From Pseudomonadota bacterium (lineage in GTDB: Bacteria > Desulfobacterota > Desulfovibrionia > Desulfovibrionales > Desulfomicrobiaceae), in the NCBI GenBank assembly GCA_018902545.1, contig JAHIQM010000022.1, forward strand, positions 1 through 64,000: a DNA stretch of 64,000 bases. Direction: 5' to 3'. Below are positions 24,418 to 32,028 of the stretch, piece after piece (the first letter of the stretch is position 1; each line of letters opens with the position of its first letter). A program made the translations under genes and the position numbers. A model generated the notes under the pieces. The model saw nothing but the letters and a program-made list of their open reading frames with translations, did no database searches and was not told the DNA's origin.

Positions 24418-25227
24418 ATGATTGATCCTCAGACACACTATCCAAACAGAGATACTGAGTGGCGCCGCAGCCTTGCCGCGCTGACCGAAGCCGCTTATCC
24501 TGTCGTAGAGCATTTAAAAATGGCATGGAAGCGGGCTTTTCCTACTTTGCAGGCTATTGCTGAAGGTTTCCGAACGCTTCCAGAGAGAAGCCGCGTTGCT
24601 TTACTCCAATTGGGAACCCAAGGATGGTATCTTGACCCTAACCTACCAGCTAACGCACTCTTTGAGTTAGCAGAATCTTTTTCCGGGACATCAAAGGAAG
24701 CAGCCAATGAATTCTTATGCAAATGGATTGACAACCATTTGGATGAGACCGAAAAATTGTTAGCTGAGCGGTTTCCAAATAGGCAACACATCCTTAGGGA
24801 AGCTTTCGAAGCGCATCGCTTAAAGCTATATGCAGCGTCCACCCCCCTCTTTCTAGCTCAGGCAGACGGTATTTGCCAGCAACTACACGATATTCAACTC
24901 TTTAAAAAGACACGTTCAGGAAAGATGCAACTAAAAGTGCGAGTAGAGACATTAGAAATCGGTGAATATGAGAAGGTTCTCCTCACACCACTGTTGGAGG
25001 CGTTACCCATTACTGCAAGTGCGAAGGCGCGCTCGGAACTGAATAACCATCTCAACAGACATGCGATCCTGCATGGTGAAAATGTTAATTACGGCACGCA
25101 CGAAAATAGTTGTCGCGCAATTTCGTTAATAACCTATGTTTCTTGGGTGCTGGTCGAAATTATGCCCAACCAAACCCTCAACCACACCGATTCGTCAACG
25201 CTTCGCTCCGGCGAATCGGAGGCTTAG
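24418..25227 (+). CDS. Unknown helical protein with RX4H (HEPN-like) motif, inside a repeat-bracketed cassette
   Basis: This 269-aa protein has no named family that I recognise. It appears mostly alpha-helical. Near the C-terminus it has LNRHAILHGENVNYGTHENS (residues 212-231): Arg214-X4-His219 with a polar residue after Arg, the signature of HEPN ribonucleases, followed by a conserved-looking YGT..NS..A helix. HEPN proteins act in toxin-antitoxin, abortive-infection and RNA-defence systems, but the link here is inference from one motif. The gene is AT-rich compared with the backbone. It is bracketed by inverted repeat arrays (24311-24397, 25254-25384) and next to a HigBA-like pair. ATG at 24418; the open frame extends upstream into the repeats. 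Confidence 0.6.
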   Translation: MIDPQTHYPNRDTEWRRSLAALTEAAYPVVEHLKMAWKRAFPTLQAIAEGFRTLPERSRVALLQLGTQGWYLDPNLPANALFELAESFSGTSKEAANEFLCKWIDNHLDETEKLLAERFPNRQHILREAFEAHRLKLYAASTPLFLAQADGICQQLHDIQLFKKTRSGKMQLKVRVETLEIGEYEKVLLTPLLEALPITASAKARSELNNHLNRHAILHGENVNYGTHENSCRAISLITYVSWVLVEIMPNQTLNHTDSSTLRSGESEA

Positions 25228-25253
25228 CGTGGGCAAATGACATCTGAAAGCGG

Positions 25254-25384
25254 AAAAAGGGGTCAGGTCTGCCCTAAGCGGAAAAAGGGGTCAGGAAAAA
25301 GGGGTCAGGTCTGCCCTTGACTTATCTACTAAAAAAGGGGTCATACTAAAAAAGGGGTCAGGTCTGCCCTTGACTTATCTACTA
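25254..25384. repeat. Right array of AAAAGGGGTC repeats, inverted partner of the left array
   Basis: Five copies of the core AAAAGGGGTC occur. Two of them lie in perfect 31-base direct repeats (25301-25331 and 25354-25384) that start GGGGTCAGGTCTGCC and end TTATCTACTA. Orientation is opposite to the left array, so the cassette has imperfect 27-base inverted ends. Such arrays are known around REP-associated transposases, but no transposase is encoded here. Confidence 0.85.
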
Positions 25385-25539
25385 TCAAAGCCGCTAATTT
25401 TTGAAACAATAATTCCAATTTTTTGATCTCTCCAGTCCAGCACCAGCATTCCCGAAAAATGCCCGTGCCGGCTCTTTGACCACGCCAAGCTCTTGTGGCA
25501 GGTAAACTCGGTCGATACCGCACGTCCAAGGAAGGCCCT

Positions 25540-25749
25540 ATGCTGAGTGAAAAATTTCTGAACGAATTCGAAGAATACCTGACCTCCGGCCGACTGGAGG
25601 AAGACTATGGCTACTCTGCCGAGGACCGCAAGATCGAGATCCTTGAATATCTCGAACGCTTCATGGATCTGGCCGAAGAGGTCGACAAGGTGGCCACGCG
25701 CCTGCTCATGCCCCATCTCTCAGAAGTCATGCCCGCCAAGGATGAATAG
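25540..25749 (+). CDS. Small acidic helical protein, conserved-hypothetical type
   Basis: The protein is 69 aa, strongly acidic and predicted helical (MLSEKFLNEFEEYL, EILEYLERFMDLAEEVDKVATRLL). No cysteines, no signal and no family that I recognise. AAGGAAGG precedes the ATG. Its last 30 bases overlap the 3' end of the convergent rsmG gene. Either both are real and antisense-coupled, or this frame is slightly mis-bounded. The ribosome site and protein-like composition favour a real gene. Confidence 0.65.
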   Translation: MLSEKFLNEFEEYLTSGRLEEDYGYSAEDRKIEILEYLERFMDLAEEVDKVATRLLMPHLSEVMPAKDE

Positions 25750-26364
25750 TCGAAAATACCGTTTCTTCCCGACTACCGTGTAATCCCGAACCTGCTCCAG
25801 TGCATAGCCTTCCACGGTTTCGTCGGAAGTTTCGTTGCTCATGACCAGCACCCGCCCCTGCGGGGCGAGATATCCCCGCACTTCGGCCAGCAGCTTTTTC
25901 CAGGGCATGAAGGCCCGGCTGACGATGAGGTCCGCCTCGCGTCTGGCCGGAGGCAAAGCCTCCATGCGGGCGCAGATGACCTTGGTGCGCGGCAGCTTCA
26001 TGTGCGCCGCGGCCTGTTCCATAAAGAGGGCGCGCTTTTGCCTCGGCTCGACCAGATAGTACTCCCCCGCCTGCCAGAAAACGCGCAGCGGGATGCCCGG
26101 CAGGCCCGCGCCTGCGCCCAGATCCAGTGTCTGGCCGGGCTGGGGCTCGACGGTGTGGAGCAGGTCGGAGAGGTGCCAGGAATCCTGGATCAGAGTGTCC
26201 AGAATCTCGAGCCAGGTGGACGGCCCGACCAGGTTCATGCGGGTGTTCCACTTGACCAAAAGGCCAAGGTAAACGCTCAACAAGCGGGCCTGTTCATCGT
26301 TTAACGTGCGGCCAAGCCGTGCGGCGGCCGCCGCGACCTGTGCCGATTCGAGGGTTGAACTCAT
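25720..26364 (-). CDS. rsmG: 16S rRNA (guanine527-N7)-methyltransferase RsmG
   Basis: The protein is 214 aa, the normal length for RsmG/GidB. Motif I is TLDLGAGAGLPGIPLRVFW; the typical N-terminal helix has KWNTRMNLVG. SRAFMPWKKLLAEVRGYL and GRVLVMSNE complete the methyltransferase core. It methylates G527 of 16S rRNA with SAM. AAAGGATAG precedes the ATG. Its 3' end overlaps a small convergent gene by 30 bases. Confidence 0.95.
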   Translation of the reverse strand: MSSTLESAQVAAAAARLGRTLNDEQARLLSVYLGLLVKWNTRMNLVGPSTWLEILDTLIQDSWHLSDLLHTVEPQPGQTLDLGAGAGLPGIPLRVFWQAGEYYLVEPRQKRALFMEQAAAHMKLPRTKVICARMEALPPARREADLIVSRAFMPWKKLLAEVRGYLAPQGRVLVMSNETSDETVEGYALEQVRDYTVVGKKRYFRLFILGGHDF

Positions 26365-26480
26365 AAGCTATCCTTTCGCCGGGCCTGGTCCATCCCCGCA
26401 GAGCCCACCCCTGGGGGATTTTCCCTTTACCTGCGGGGGGGCTGCGGATACAAGCAGCTCAGTTTTTGATTGGAGGAACA

Positions 26481-27404
26481 ATGAACACACAAAGCATCGT
26501 TTTTCCCGGCCAGGGGTCACAAGAGCCGGGAATGGGCCGGGATCTGGCCGAGCACTGGTCCGAGGCCATGGACTTGTGGAAAAAAGCCGAACGCACAAGC
26601 GGCCTGCCGCTGCGTGAAATATACTGGGACGGCGACGAAACCGCCATGGCGGTGACGCGGAATCTGCAACCCGCCCTGACCGTTGTCAACATGAACCTGT
26701 GGTGCTTCCTGGCCGAAAAGCTGACCCCCGCCGCTGTGGCCGGGCACAGCCTGGGTGAATTCGCGGCCCTGTTCGCGGCCCGGGTGCTGCCCATGGACAG
26801 CGTTCTGGAGCTGGTCTGCCTGCGCGGCAGACTCATGGACGAAGCCACGAACCAGGACGGCCGCATGGCCGCCATCCTGAAGCTCGACCAGACCAGGGTC
26901 GAAGAACTGGTCGCGGCCGCAGCCAGCCTGACCGGACAGGAAATCCGCATCGCCAACTACAACACCCCGGGCCAGTTCGTGATCAGCGGACACGCCCAGG
27001 CTGTGGACCATGTCTGCGCGGGGGTCAAACCCCTGAAAGGCCGCGCCCTGGTCCTGCCGGTCAGCAACGCCTTCCATTCCCCTTACATGCGCGAAGCCGG
27101 GGACGAACTGGCCAGGCACATGGACAAGCTGGAGTGGCGCGACCCGAAGATTCCGGTCTACCTGAACGTCACGGCCAGACCGCAAGCGGATGGCCAGGCC
27201 CTGAGAGAGACCGTGAAGCAGCAGATGACCTCGTCCGTGTACTGGACCCAGACCATCGAGAACCAGTATGCCGACGGCATGCGCTCCTTCCTCGAACTGG
27301 GCCCCAAGGGCGCCCTGTCGCGCATGATCGGCCAGATTTTAAAAGACCGCGACGGGGCCCAGACCCTGTCCGTCAGCACTCTTGAACACGCTGCGAGCCT
27401 TTGA
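26481..27404 (+). CDS. fabD: Malonyl-CoA:ACP S-malonyltransferase
   Basis: The protein is 307 aa. The acyltransferase signature includes IVFPGQGSQEPGMG at the N-terminus, nucleophile Ser90 in AGHSLGEFAALFAA, Arg near 115 in CLRGRLM and catalytic His199 in NAFHSPYM. It loads malonyl groups onto acyl carrier protein for fatty acid synthesis. GGAGGAAC precedes the ATG. No other fab genes are adjacent; argS follows after 11 bases, suggesting cotranscription. Confidence 0.92.
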   Translation: MNTQSIVFPGQGSQEPGMGRDLAEHWSEAMDLWKKAERTSGLPLREIYWDGDETAMAVTRNLQPALTVVNMNLWCFLAEKLTPAAVAGHSLGEFAALFAARVLPMDSVLELVCLRGRLMDEATNQDGRMAAILKLDQTRVEELVAAAASLTGQEIRIANYNTPGQFVISGHAQAVDHVCAGVKPLKGRALVLPVSNAFHSPYMREAGDELARHMDKLEWRDPKIPVYLNVTARPQADGQALRETVKQQMTSSVYWTQTIENQYADGMRSFLELGPKGALSRMIGQILKDRDGAQTLSVSTLEHAASL

Positions 27405-27415
27405 GGAGAACCGGC

Positions 27416-29071
27416 ATGAAAGCCAAGAACTATATTTTTGAAAAATTGACCGCGCTCATGGCCGCCAAGGGCCTCGATCTCCCGGCCAAGACCACCATCG
27501 AGGCCCCCAAGAGCGAACAGCACGGCGACATGGCCACCAACATCGCCATGGTCATGCCCAAGGAAAAGGGCCAGAATCCCCGCGCCGTGGCCGAGGCTCT
27601 GAAAGCCGAACTGCTGGCCATGTGCCCCGAGATCGATAGCATCGAAATCGCCGGGCCGGGGTTCATCAATTTCACGTTCAAGCCCGTGTTCTGGCAGGAA
27701 GTGGCGCTGGCAGCCTTGGAAGGCAGCGATGACTTTGGGCGCATAAGCGTCGGCCAGGGACGAAAAGTCCAGGTCGAATACGTGTCCGCCAATCCCACCG
27801 GCCCCCTGCACATCGGCCATGGACGCGGCGCGGCCGTGGGCGACAGCCTGACCCGCATCCTGCGCTTCACCGGCCACGAGGTTGAAACGGAGTACTATCT
27901 CAATGATGCCGGACGCCAGATGCGCCTGTTGGGCCTTGCGGTGTGGGTGCGCTACCAGCAGGCCTGCGGCATGGAGATCGAATTTCCCGAGGATTGCTAC
28001 CGGGGCGACTACATAAAGGATATCTCCGCCGCCCTTTTGGCCGAAAAAGGCAAGGCGCTCTTGGATCTGCCCGAGGAGGAAGCCCTGGACCTGTGCTACG
28101 AGCGCGGCATGACGGACATCCTGAACGGCATCAAACAGGATCTCATCGATTTTCGTGTCGAGCATCAGCACTGGTTCTCGGAAAAGAGCCTGGTCGACGG
28201 CGGGCAGGTCGAGGCATCCCTGAACCGTCTTTTGGCCGAAGGCCGGGCCTATGAAAAAGACGGGGCGCTGTGGTTCAAATCCACCGACCACGGCGACGAC
28301 AAGGACCGGGTCCTGCGCAAGTCCGATGGCCTTTTGACCTATTTCGCCTCCGACATCGCCTACCATGACAACAAGATCGGCCGCGGCTTCGACATGATGG
28401 TCGACATCTGGGGCGCGGACCATCACGGCTACGTGCCGCGCATGAAGGCGGCCATCGAGGCCCTGGGCAAGGACCGCGAATCCCTGCAGGTCATCCTGGT
28501 GCAACTCGTCAGCCTGATCCAGGGCGGCGAGCAGATCGCCATGTCCACCCGCGCCGGGAAGTTCGAGACCCTGGCCGATGTCTGCGCCGAGGTGGGCGTG
28601 GACGCGGCGCGCTTCATCTTCCTCTCGCGCAAAAGCGACTCGCACCTGGATTTTGACCTCGACGTGGTCAAGCAGCAGTCCATGGACAACCCGGTCTACT
28701 ACGTGCAGTACGCCCATGCCCGCATCAGCTCGCTCATGCGCAAGGCCGAGGAACAGGGTGTGGCCCTGCCCGAACCGTCAGGCGAGCTCATGGCCCTCTT
28801 GATCACCCCAGAGGACAAGGCCCTGTTCAAGGCCCTGGACGCCTTTGAGGACATCTTGGAGCTTTCAGCGCGGACCCTCTCGCCGCACCACGTCAGCTAC
28901 TATCTGATGGAGCTTGCGGGACTGCTGCACCGTTATTATACTGTGCACCACATCCTGTCCGGAGAGGACCAGAGCCTGCTGCAGGCACGCATCCTGCTGT
29001 TCAGGGCCGTGGCCGGAGTGCTCAGGACCGGTCTTGATCTGCTCGGTGTGAGCGCACCCGAACGCATGTAG
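27416..29071 (+). CDS. argS: Arginyl-tRNA synthetase
   Basis: The class I synthetase is 551 aa. The HIGH-type signature is in SANPTGPLHIGHGRGAAVGD (HIGH near residue 130). The N-terminal Add-1 domain and C-terminal DALR anticodon-binding domain (YVQYAHARISSLMRKA; HHVSYYLMELAGLLHRYY) are both recognisable. No KMSKS is present; ArgRS commonly lacks it and has AMSTRAGKF here. GAGGAG precedes the ATG at 27416. Between fabD and a SPOR-domain gene. Confidence 0.96.
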   Translation: MKAKNYIFEKLTALMAAKGLDLPAKTTIEAPKSEQHGDMATNIAMVMPKEKGQNPRAVAEALKAELLAMCPEIDSIEIAGPGFINFTFKPVFWQEVALAALEGSDDFGRISVGQGRKVQVEYVSANPTGPLHIGHGRGAAVGDSLTRILRFTGHEVETEYYLNDAGRQMRLLGLAVWVRYQQACGMEIEFPEDCYRGDYIKDISAALLAEKGKALLDLPEEEALDLCYERGMTDILNGIKQDLIDFRVEHQHWFSEKSLVDGGQVEASLNRLLAEGRAYEKDGALWFKSTDHGDDKDRVLRKSDGLLTYFASDIAYHDNKIGRGFDMMVDIWGADHHGYVPRMKAAIEALGKDRESLQVILVQLVSLIQGGEQIAMSTRAGKFETLADVCAEVGVDAARFIFLSRKSDSHLDFDLDVVKQQSMDNPVYYVQYAHARISSLMRKAEEQGVALPEPSGELMALLITPEDKALFKALDAFEDILELSARTLSPHHVSYYLMELAGLLHRYYTVHHILSGEDQSLLQARILLFRAVAGVLRTGLDLLGVSAPERM

Positions 29072-29092
29072 AACAACCGGACTTAGCCCATA

Positions 29093-29818
29093 ATGATCAC
29101 ACGCAAATCAAGCACCACCAAAAAGAAAGACAAGGACAGGCTCAGCTTCCAGCTCGGCCTGTCCGGATTCCTGTCCCTGGCCGTGCTTGTGGTTATCGGC
29201 ATGGCCTGGTGCTTCATTCTCGGCGTCATTGTCGGGCGCGGCTACCAGCCCGAGAAAATGGCCATGGAGATGGCCCAGAAGGTCCTGCCCGAGGACTTTC
29301 CCCTGCTGACGGAGAAGAACGAGGAAGTCCTGAAGAGCGAGGAGCTGGAATTCTTCGAAAAACTCAAGCAAGGCCCCAGCTCCGTGCCCCCGGCCCCGGC
29401 CCCGCAGGCCGCTGCGGTGCCGCCACAGCCCAAGCCCCCGGTCGCCGAGGCGCCCAAGCCCGCCGACGCCCAAACGCCAAAGCCGCCGCAGTCCCCCATC
29501 GAGGCGGCCCTGCAGTCCGCGGCGGTGGCGGCCGGTCAGAGCGCTCCACCGGCAGTAAAGGATGCCAAGGACGAAGTCTTTGTCTTCAATTATCAGGTCG
29601 CGGCCCTGGCCTCCATGGAGCAGGCTCAGACCTTTCTCAAAAAACTCGATCCCGGAAAATTCAAGACCTCCGTGGTCACGGCCACTCACGAAGGCAAGAC
29701 CTGGTACCGGATCTACGTGCACCATCAGGGCTCCGTGGACTCGGCCCTGGCCTTGAAGGAGCAGCTCAACGGCAGCGGAATCAGCGGCATCCTGCTGCGC
29801 TCCCGCACCCCGCTGTAG
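29093..29818 (+). CDS. SPOR-domain inner-membrane protein
   Basis: The protein is 241 aa. A basic cytoplasmic N-terminus (KKKDKDR) is followed by one transmembrane helix (about 24-48; FLSLAVLVVIGMAWCFILGVI). A Pro/Ala-rich periplasmic linker (about 100-155) leads to a C-terminal SPOR fold (FVFNYQVAALASMEQAQTFLKKL...WYRIYVHHQGS...LNGSGISGILL). SPOR domains bind denuded peptidoglycan at the division septum, so a cell-division role like FtsN/DedD is likely. It follows argS by 21 bases. Confidence 0.88.
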   Translation: MITRKSSTTKKKDKDRLSFQLGLSGFLSLAVLVVIGMAWCFILGVIVGRGYQPEKMAMEMAQKVLPEDFPLLTEKNEEVLKSEELEFFEKLKQGPSSVPPAPAPQAAAVPPQPKPPVAEAPKPADAQTPKPPQSPIEAALQSAAVAAGQSAPPAVKDAKDEVFVFNYQVAALASMEQAQTFLKKLDPGKFKTSVVTATHEGKTWYRIYVHHQGSVDSALALKEQLNGSGISGILLRSRTPL

Positions 29819-29879
29819 ACCCTGCGGCCCCACGTTCGTGCCGGGCGCGTGCCCGCACCCATGTTTGACGGAGACATCA

Positions 29880-30755
29880 ATGCATCACGAATTCTTCGAC
29901 CTCGGCCCGCAGCAGGGCCGCAACATCTACGTGCTGCCTGTGCCTTACGAAGGCACGGTCAGCTACGGCACGGGCACGTGTCTGGGGCCCGAAGCCCTGT
30001 TTCGGGCCAGCGTGCAGATCGAATCCTACGACGCGGAACTGGATCTCGATCTGGGCGACCTGGCTCATTTCACCCCGCTGCCCGTGGTCCATGCCCCGGC
30101 CAGCAGCCCCGAGGACCTGCACCAGGCCATGCGCGAACGCCTGGCGGACCTCGATGCGTCCAGGGATTTCGTACTGACCCTGGGTGGCGAACACTCCGTG
30201 CCCCTGCCCCTTTTTGAGTTCTATCAAAAGGCCCATCCAGATCTGGTCATCCTGCACATCGACGCCCACGCCGACCTGCGCGAAAGTTACGGGGACAGCC
30301 CCTATTCCCACGCCTGCATCATGGCCCGGGCCAGGCAGATGAGCATCCCCCTGGCCCAGATCGGAATCCGCTCCCTGTGCCGGGAGCAGCGCGACTTCAT
30401 GCGCGCGCACAAGCCATCGGAACTCATGACCCTTTTCGCCTGGGACCTGCCAGCGCCGGGCGAGGCCGCCGAGCGCGTACGGGCCTTTGTGGGCGGCAGG
30501 CCCCTGTACATCACCTTCGACGTGGACGGCATGGACCCCAGCGTCATCCCCGGCACGGGCACGCCCGAACCCGGCGGCATCGCCTATGCGTGGATGACCC
30601 GCTTCTGGAAGGAACTCTGGCTCGACGGCCAGGGGCCGAAGCTGGTCGGCATGGACATGTGCGAACTCGCGCCATTAAGCGGCTCCCAGGCTTCGGAGAC
30701 GGCGGCCGTCAAGCTTATCCAGCGCATCCTGACCTCCTGGCTCGGACTGGCCTGA
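29880..30755 (+). CDS. speB: Agmatinase / ureohydrolase
   Basis: The protein is 291 aa. The binuclear manganese site of the arginase superfamily is intact: His in LGGEHSVPLPL, DxHxD in ILHIDAHADLRESY, and DxD in ITFDVDGMDPSVIPGTGTPEPGG. Agmatinase converts agmatine to putrescine and urea. The GTGTPEPGG loop fits agmatinases rather than arginases. GACGGAGA precedes the ATG at 29880. No arginine decarboxylase gene is nearby. The next gene starts two bases after the stop. Confidence 0.9.
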   Translation: MHHEFFDLGPQQGRNIYVLPVPYEGTVSYGTGTCLGPEALFRASVQIESYDAELDLDLGDLAHFTPLPVVHAPASSPEDLHQAMRERLADLDASRDFVLTLGGEHSVPLPLFEFYQKAHPDLVILHIDAHADLRESYGDSPYSHACIMARARQMSIPLAQIGIRSLCREQRDFMRAHKPSELMTLFAWDLPAPGEAAERVRAFVGGRPLYITFDVDGMDPSVIPGTGTPEPGGIAYAWMTRFWKELWLDGQGPKLVGMDMCELAPLSGSQASETAAVKLIQRILTSWLGLA

Positions 30756-30756
30756 A

Positions 30757-31926
30757 GTGAACGAAGCAAACGACATTTTGACCGTGAAGGTCGAAAAACT
30801 CCTCTGGCGCGGACGCGGCCTGGCCCGCCTGGACTCCGGACAGGTGGTCATGATCGAGCCGGGCGTGCTGCCGGGGGAACTGGCCCTTGTGCGCGTGACC
30901 AAGACGGCCCGGGATTTTCTGCAGGCCGAGGCGGTCGAAATTCTTGAATCCTCGCCCCTGCGTACGGCGCATCCCTGTCCCCACGCCGAAAGCTGCGGCG
31001 GGTCGCGCTTTGGCATGGTTTCGCCGCATGAGGGCACCCGGCTCAAGGCGGACATGCTGCGCGACGCCCTGCCCCGGGCACTGGGCCGCGATCTTGGGGT
31101 CAATATCCCGCAATTACAGATCGTATCCAGCCCCCAGGGCTGGCGCTACCGCTGGCGCGGCCAGATCCATGTGCGTGGCGGCCGTCCCCACGCCATGGCC
31201 CATGCCAGCAACGATCTTGTTCCCCTGAACGATTGCCATCTTCTGGCCACACCGCTGGCAGCGGCCATGCCCGCCCTGGCGCAGGGTCTGCCCGATGGCC
31301 GCTTCACCATTGCGGCCAGTCCGGACACAGGCCTGGCCGCCTCGGAAAACGATCGCGTGCTGCTGCCCTTCTCCTTCCCCGAGTTCGGCCTGACCCTGCA
31401 GCTCCCGCCGTCCACCTTTTTCCAGGCCAACTGGGAACTCAACCAGCACCTCGTTCGCGCCACCGTGGACGCCCTGCACGGCTTCGACCGTATCGCCGAC
31501 CTCTTCTCGGGAGCGGGGAATTTCGCCCTGCCCCTGGCCAGCCAGGGCAAAACCGTGCTGGCCGTGGAAGGCTCGGCTGCGGCCGTGGAGACCGGCATCC
31601 GCAATGCCGAACGCCTCGGGCTGAGTTCGGTCACCTTCCACGACGCCAACCTCGCCAAACCGGCGACCTGGAAACTGGTGGAAGACTTCGCGCCCCGCGC
31701 CGCCATCCTCGACCCGCCCCGCACCGGAGCCAAGGGCATCGGCCGCACCCTTTTGGCCATGCCGAGCCTCTCGCGGCTGGTCTGGGTCTCCTGCGATGCG
31801 GTCAACACGGTCCGCGACGCGAAGCCCCTGCTCGAAGCGGGCTGGACAGTCTCTTCCCTGACTCTCTTCGACATGTTCCCCGGCACCTGGCACATGGAAG
31901 TGCTCATGATCCTCGACCGTCCGTAA
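30757..31926 (+). CDS. RumA/TrmA-family RNA (uracil-C5)-methyltransferase with incomplete Fe-S site
   Basis: The protein is 389 aa, with a GTG start. An N-terminal TRAM domain (about 5-60) is followed by the SAM-binding core (IADLFSGAGNFALPLASQGKTVLAVE), ILDPPRTG, and the catalytic cysteine in LVWVSCDAVNTVRD. RumA (RlmD) carries a 4Fe-4S cluster on CX5CGGC...C. Here the first cysteines read CPHAESCGGS, so the third ligand is Ser, while a later Cys (NDCHLL) is kept. Target could be 23S U1939 or another uridine. It follows speB by one base. Confidence 0.87.
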   Translation: MNEANDILTVKVEKLLWRGRGLARLDSGQVVMIEPGVLPGELALVRVTKTARDFLQAEAVEILESSPLRTAHPCPHAESCGGSRFGMVSPHEGTRLKADMLRDALPRALGRDLGVNIPQLQIVSSPQGWRYRWRGQIHVRGGRPHAMAHASNDLVPLNDCHLLATPLAAAMPALAQGLPDGRFTIAASPDTGLAASENDRVLLPFSFPEFGLTLQLPPSTFFQANWELNQHLVRATVDALHGFDRIADLFSGAGNFALPLASQGKTVLAVEGSAAAVETGIRNAERLGLSSVTFHDANLAKPATWKLVEDFAPRAAILDPPRTGAKGIGRTLLAMPSLSRLVWVSCDAVNTVRDAKPLLEAGWTVSSLTLFDMFPGTWHMEVLMILDRP

Positions 31927-32028
31927 GAAGTGATCGGTATTCTCCAGCCCGCGCCTCCTCCGAGACTTGCGCCAAAACGCATCGAACTGTAGGACATCTC
32001 TCACACTTCTAAGCTGACGGGGGCACAC

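Noticed and set aside
24311-25384. CRISPR array
   Set aside because: The repeats are few, unevenly spaced, inverted across a gene and have no unique spacers.
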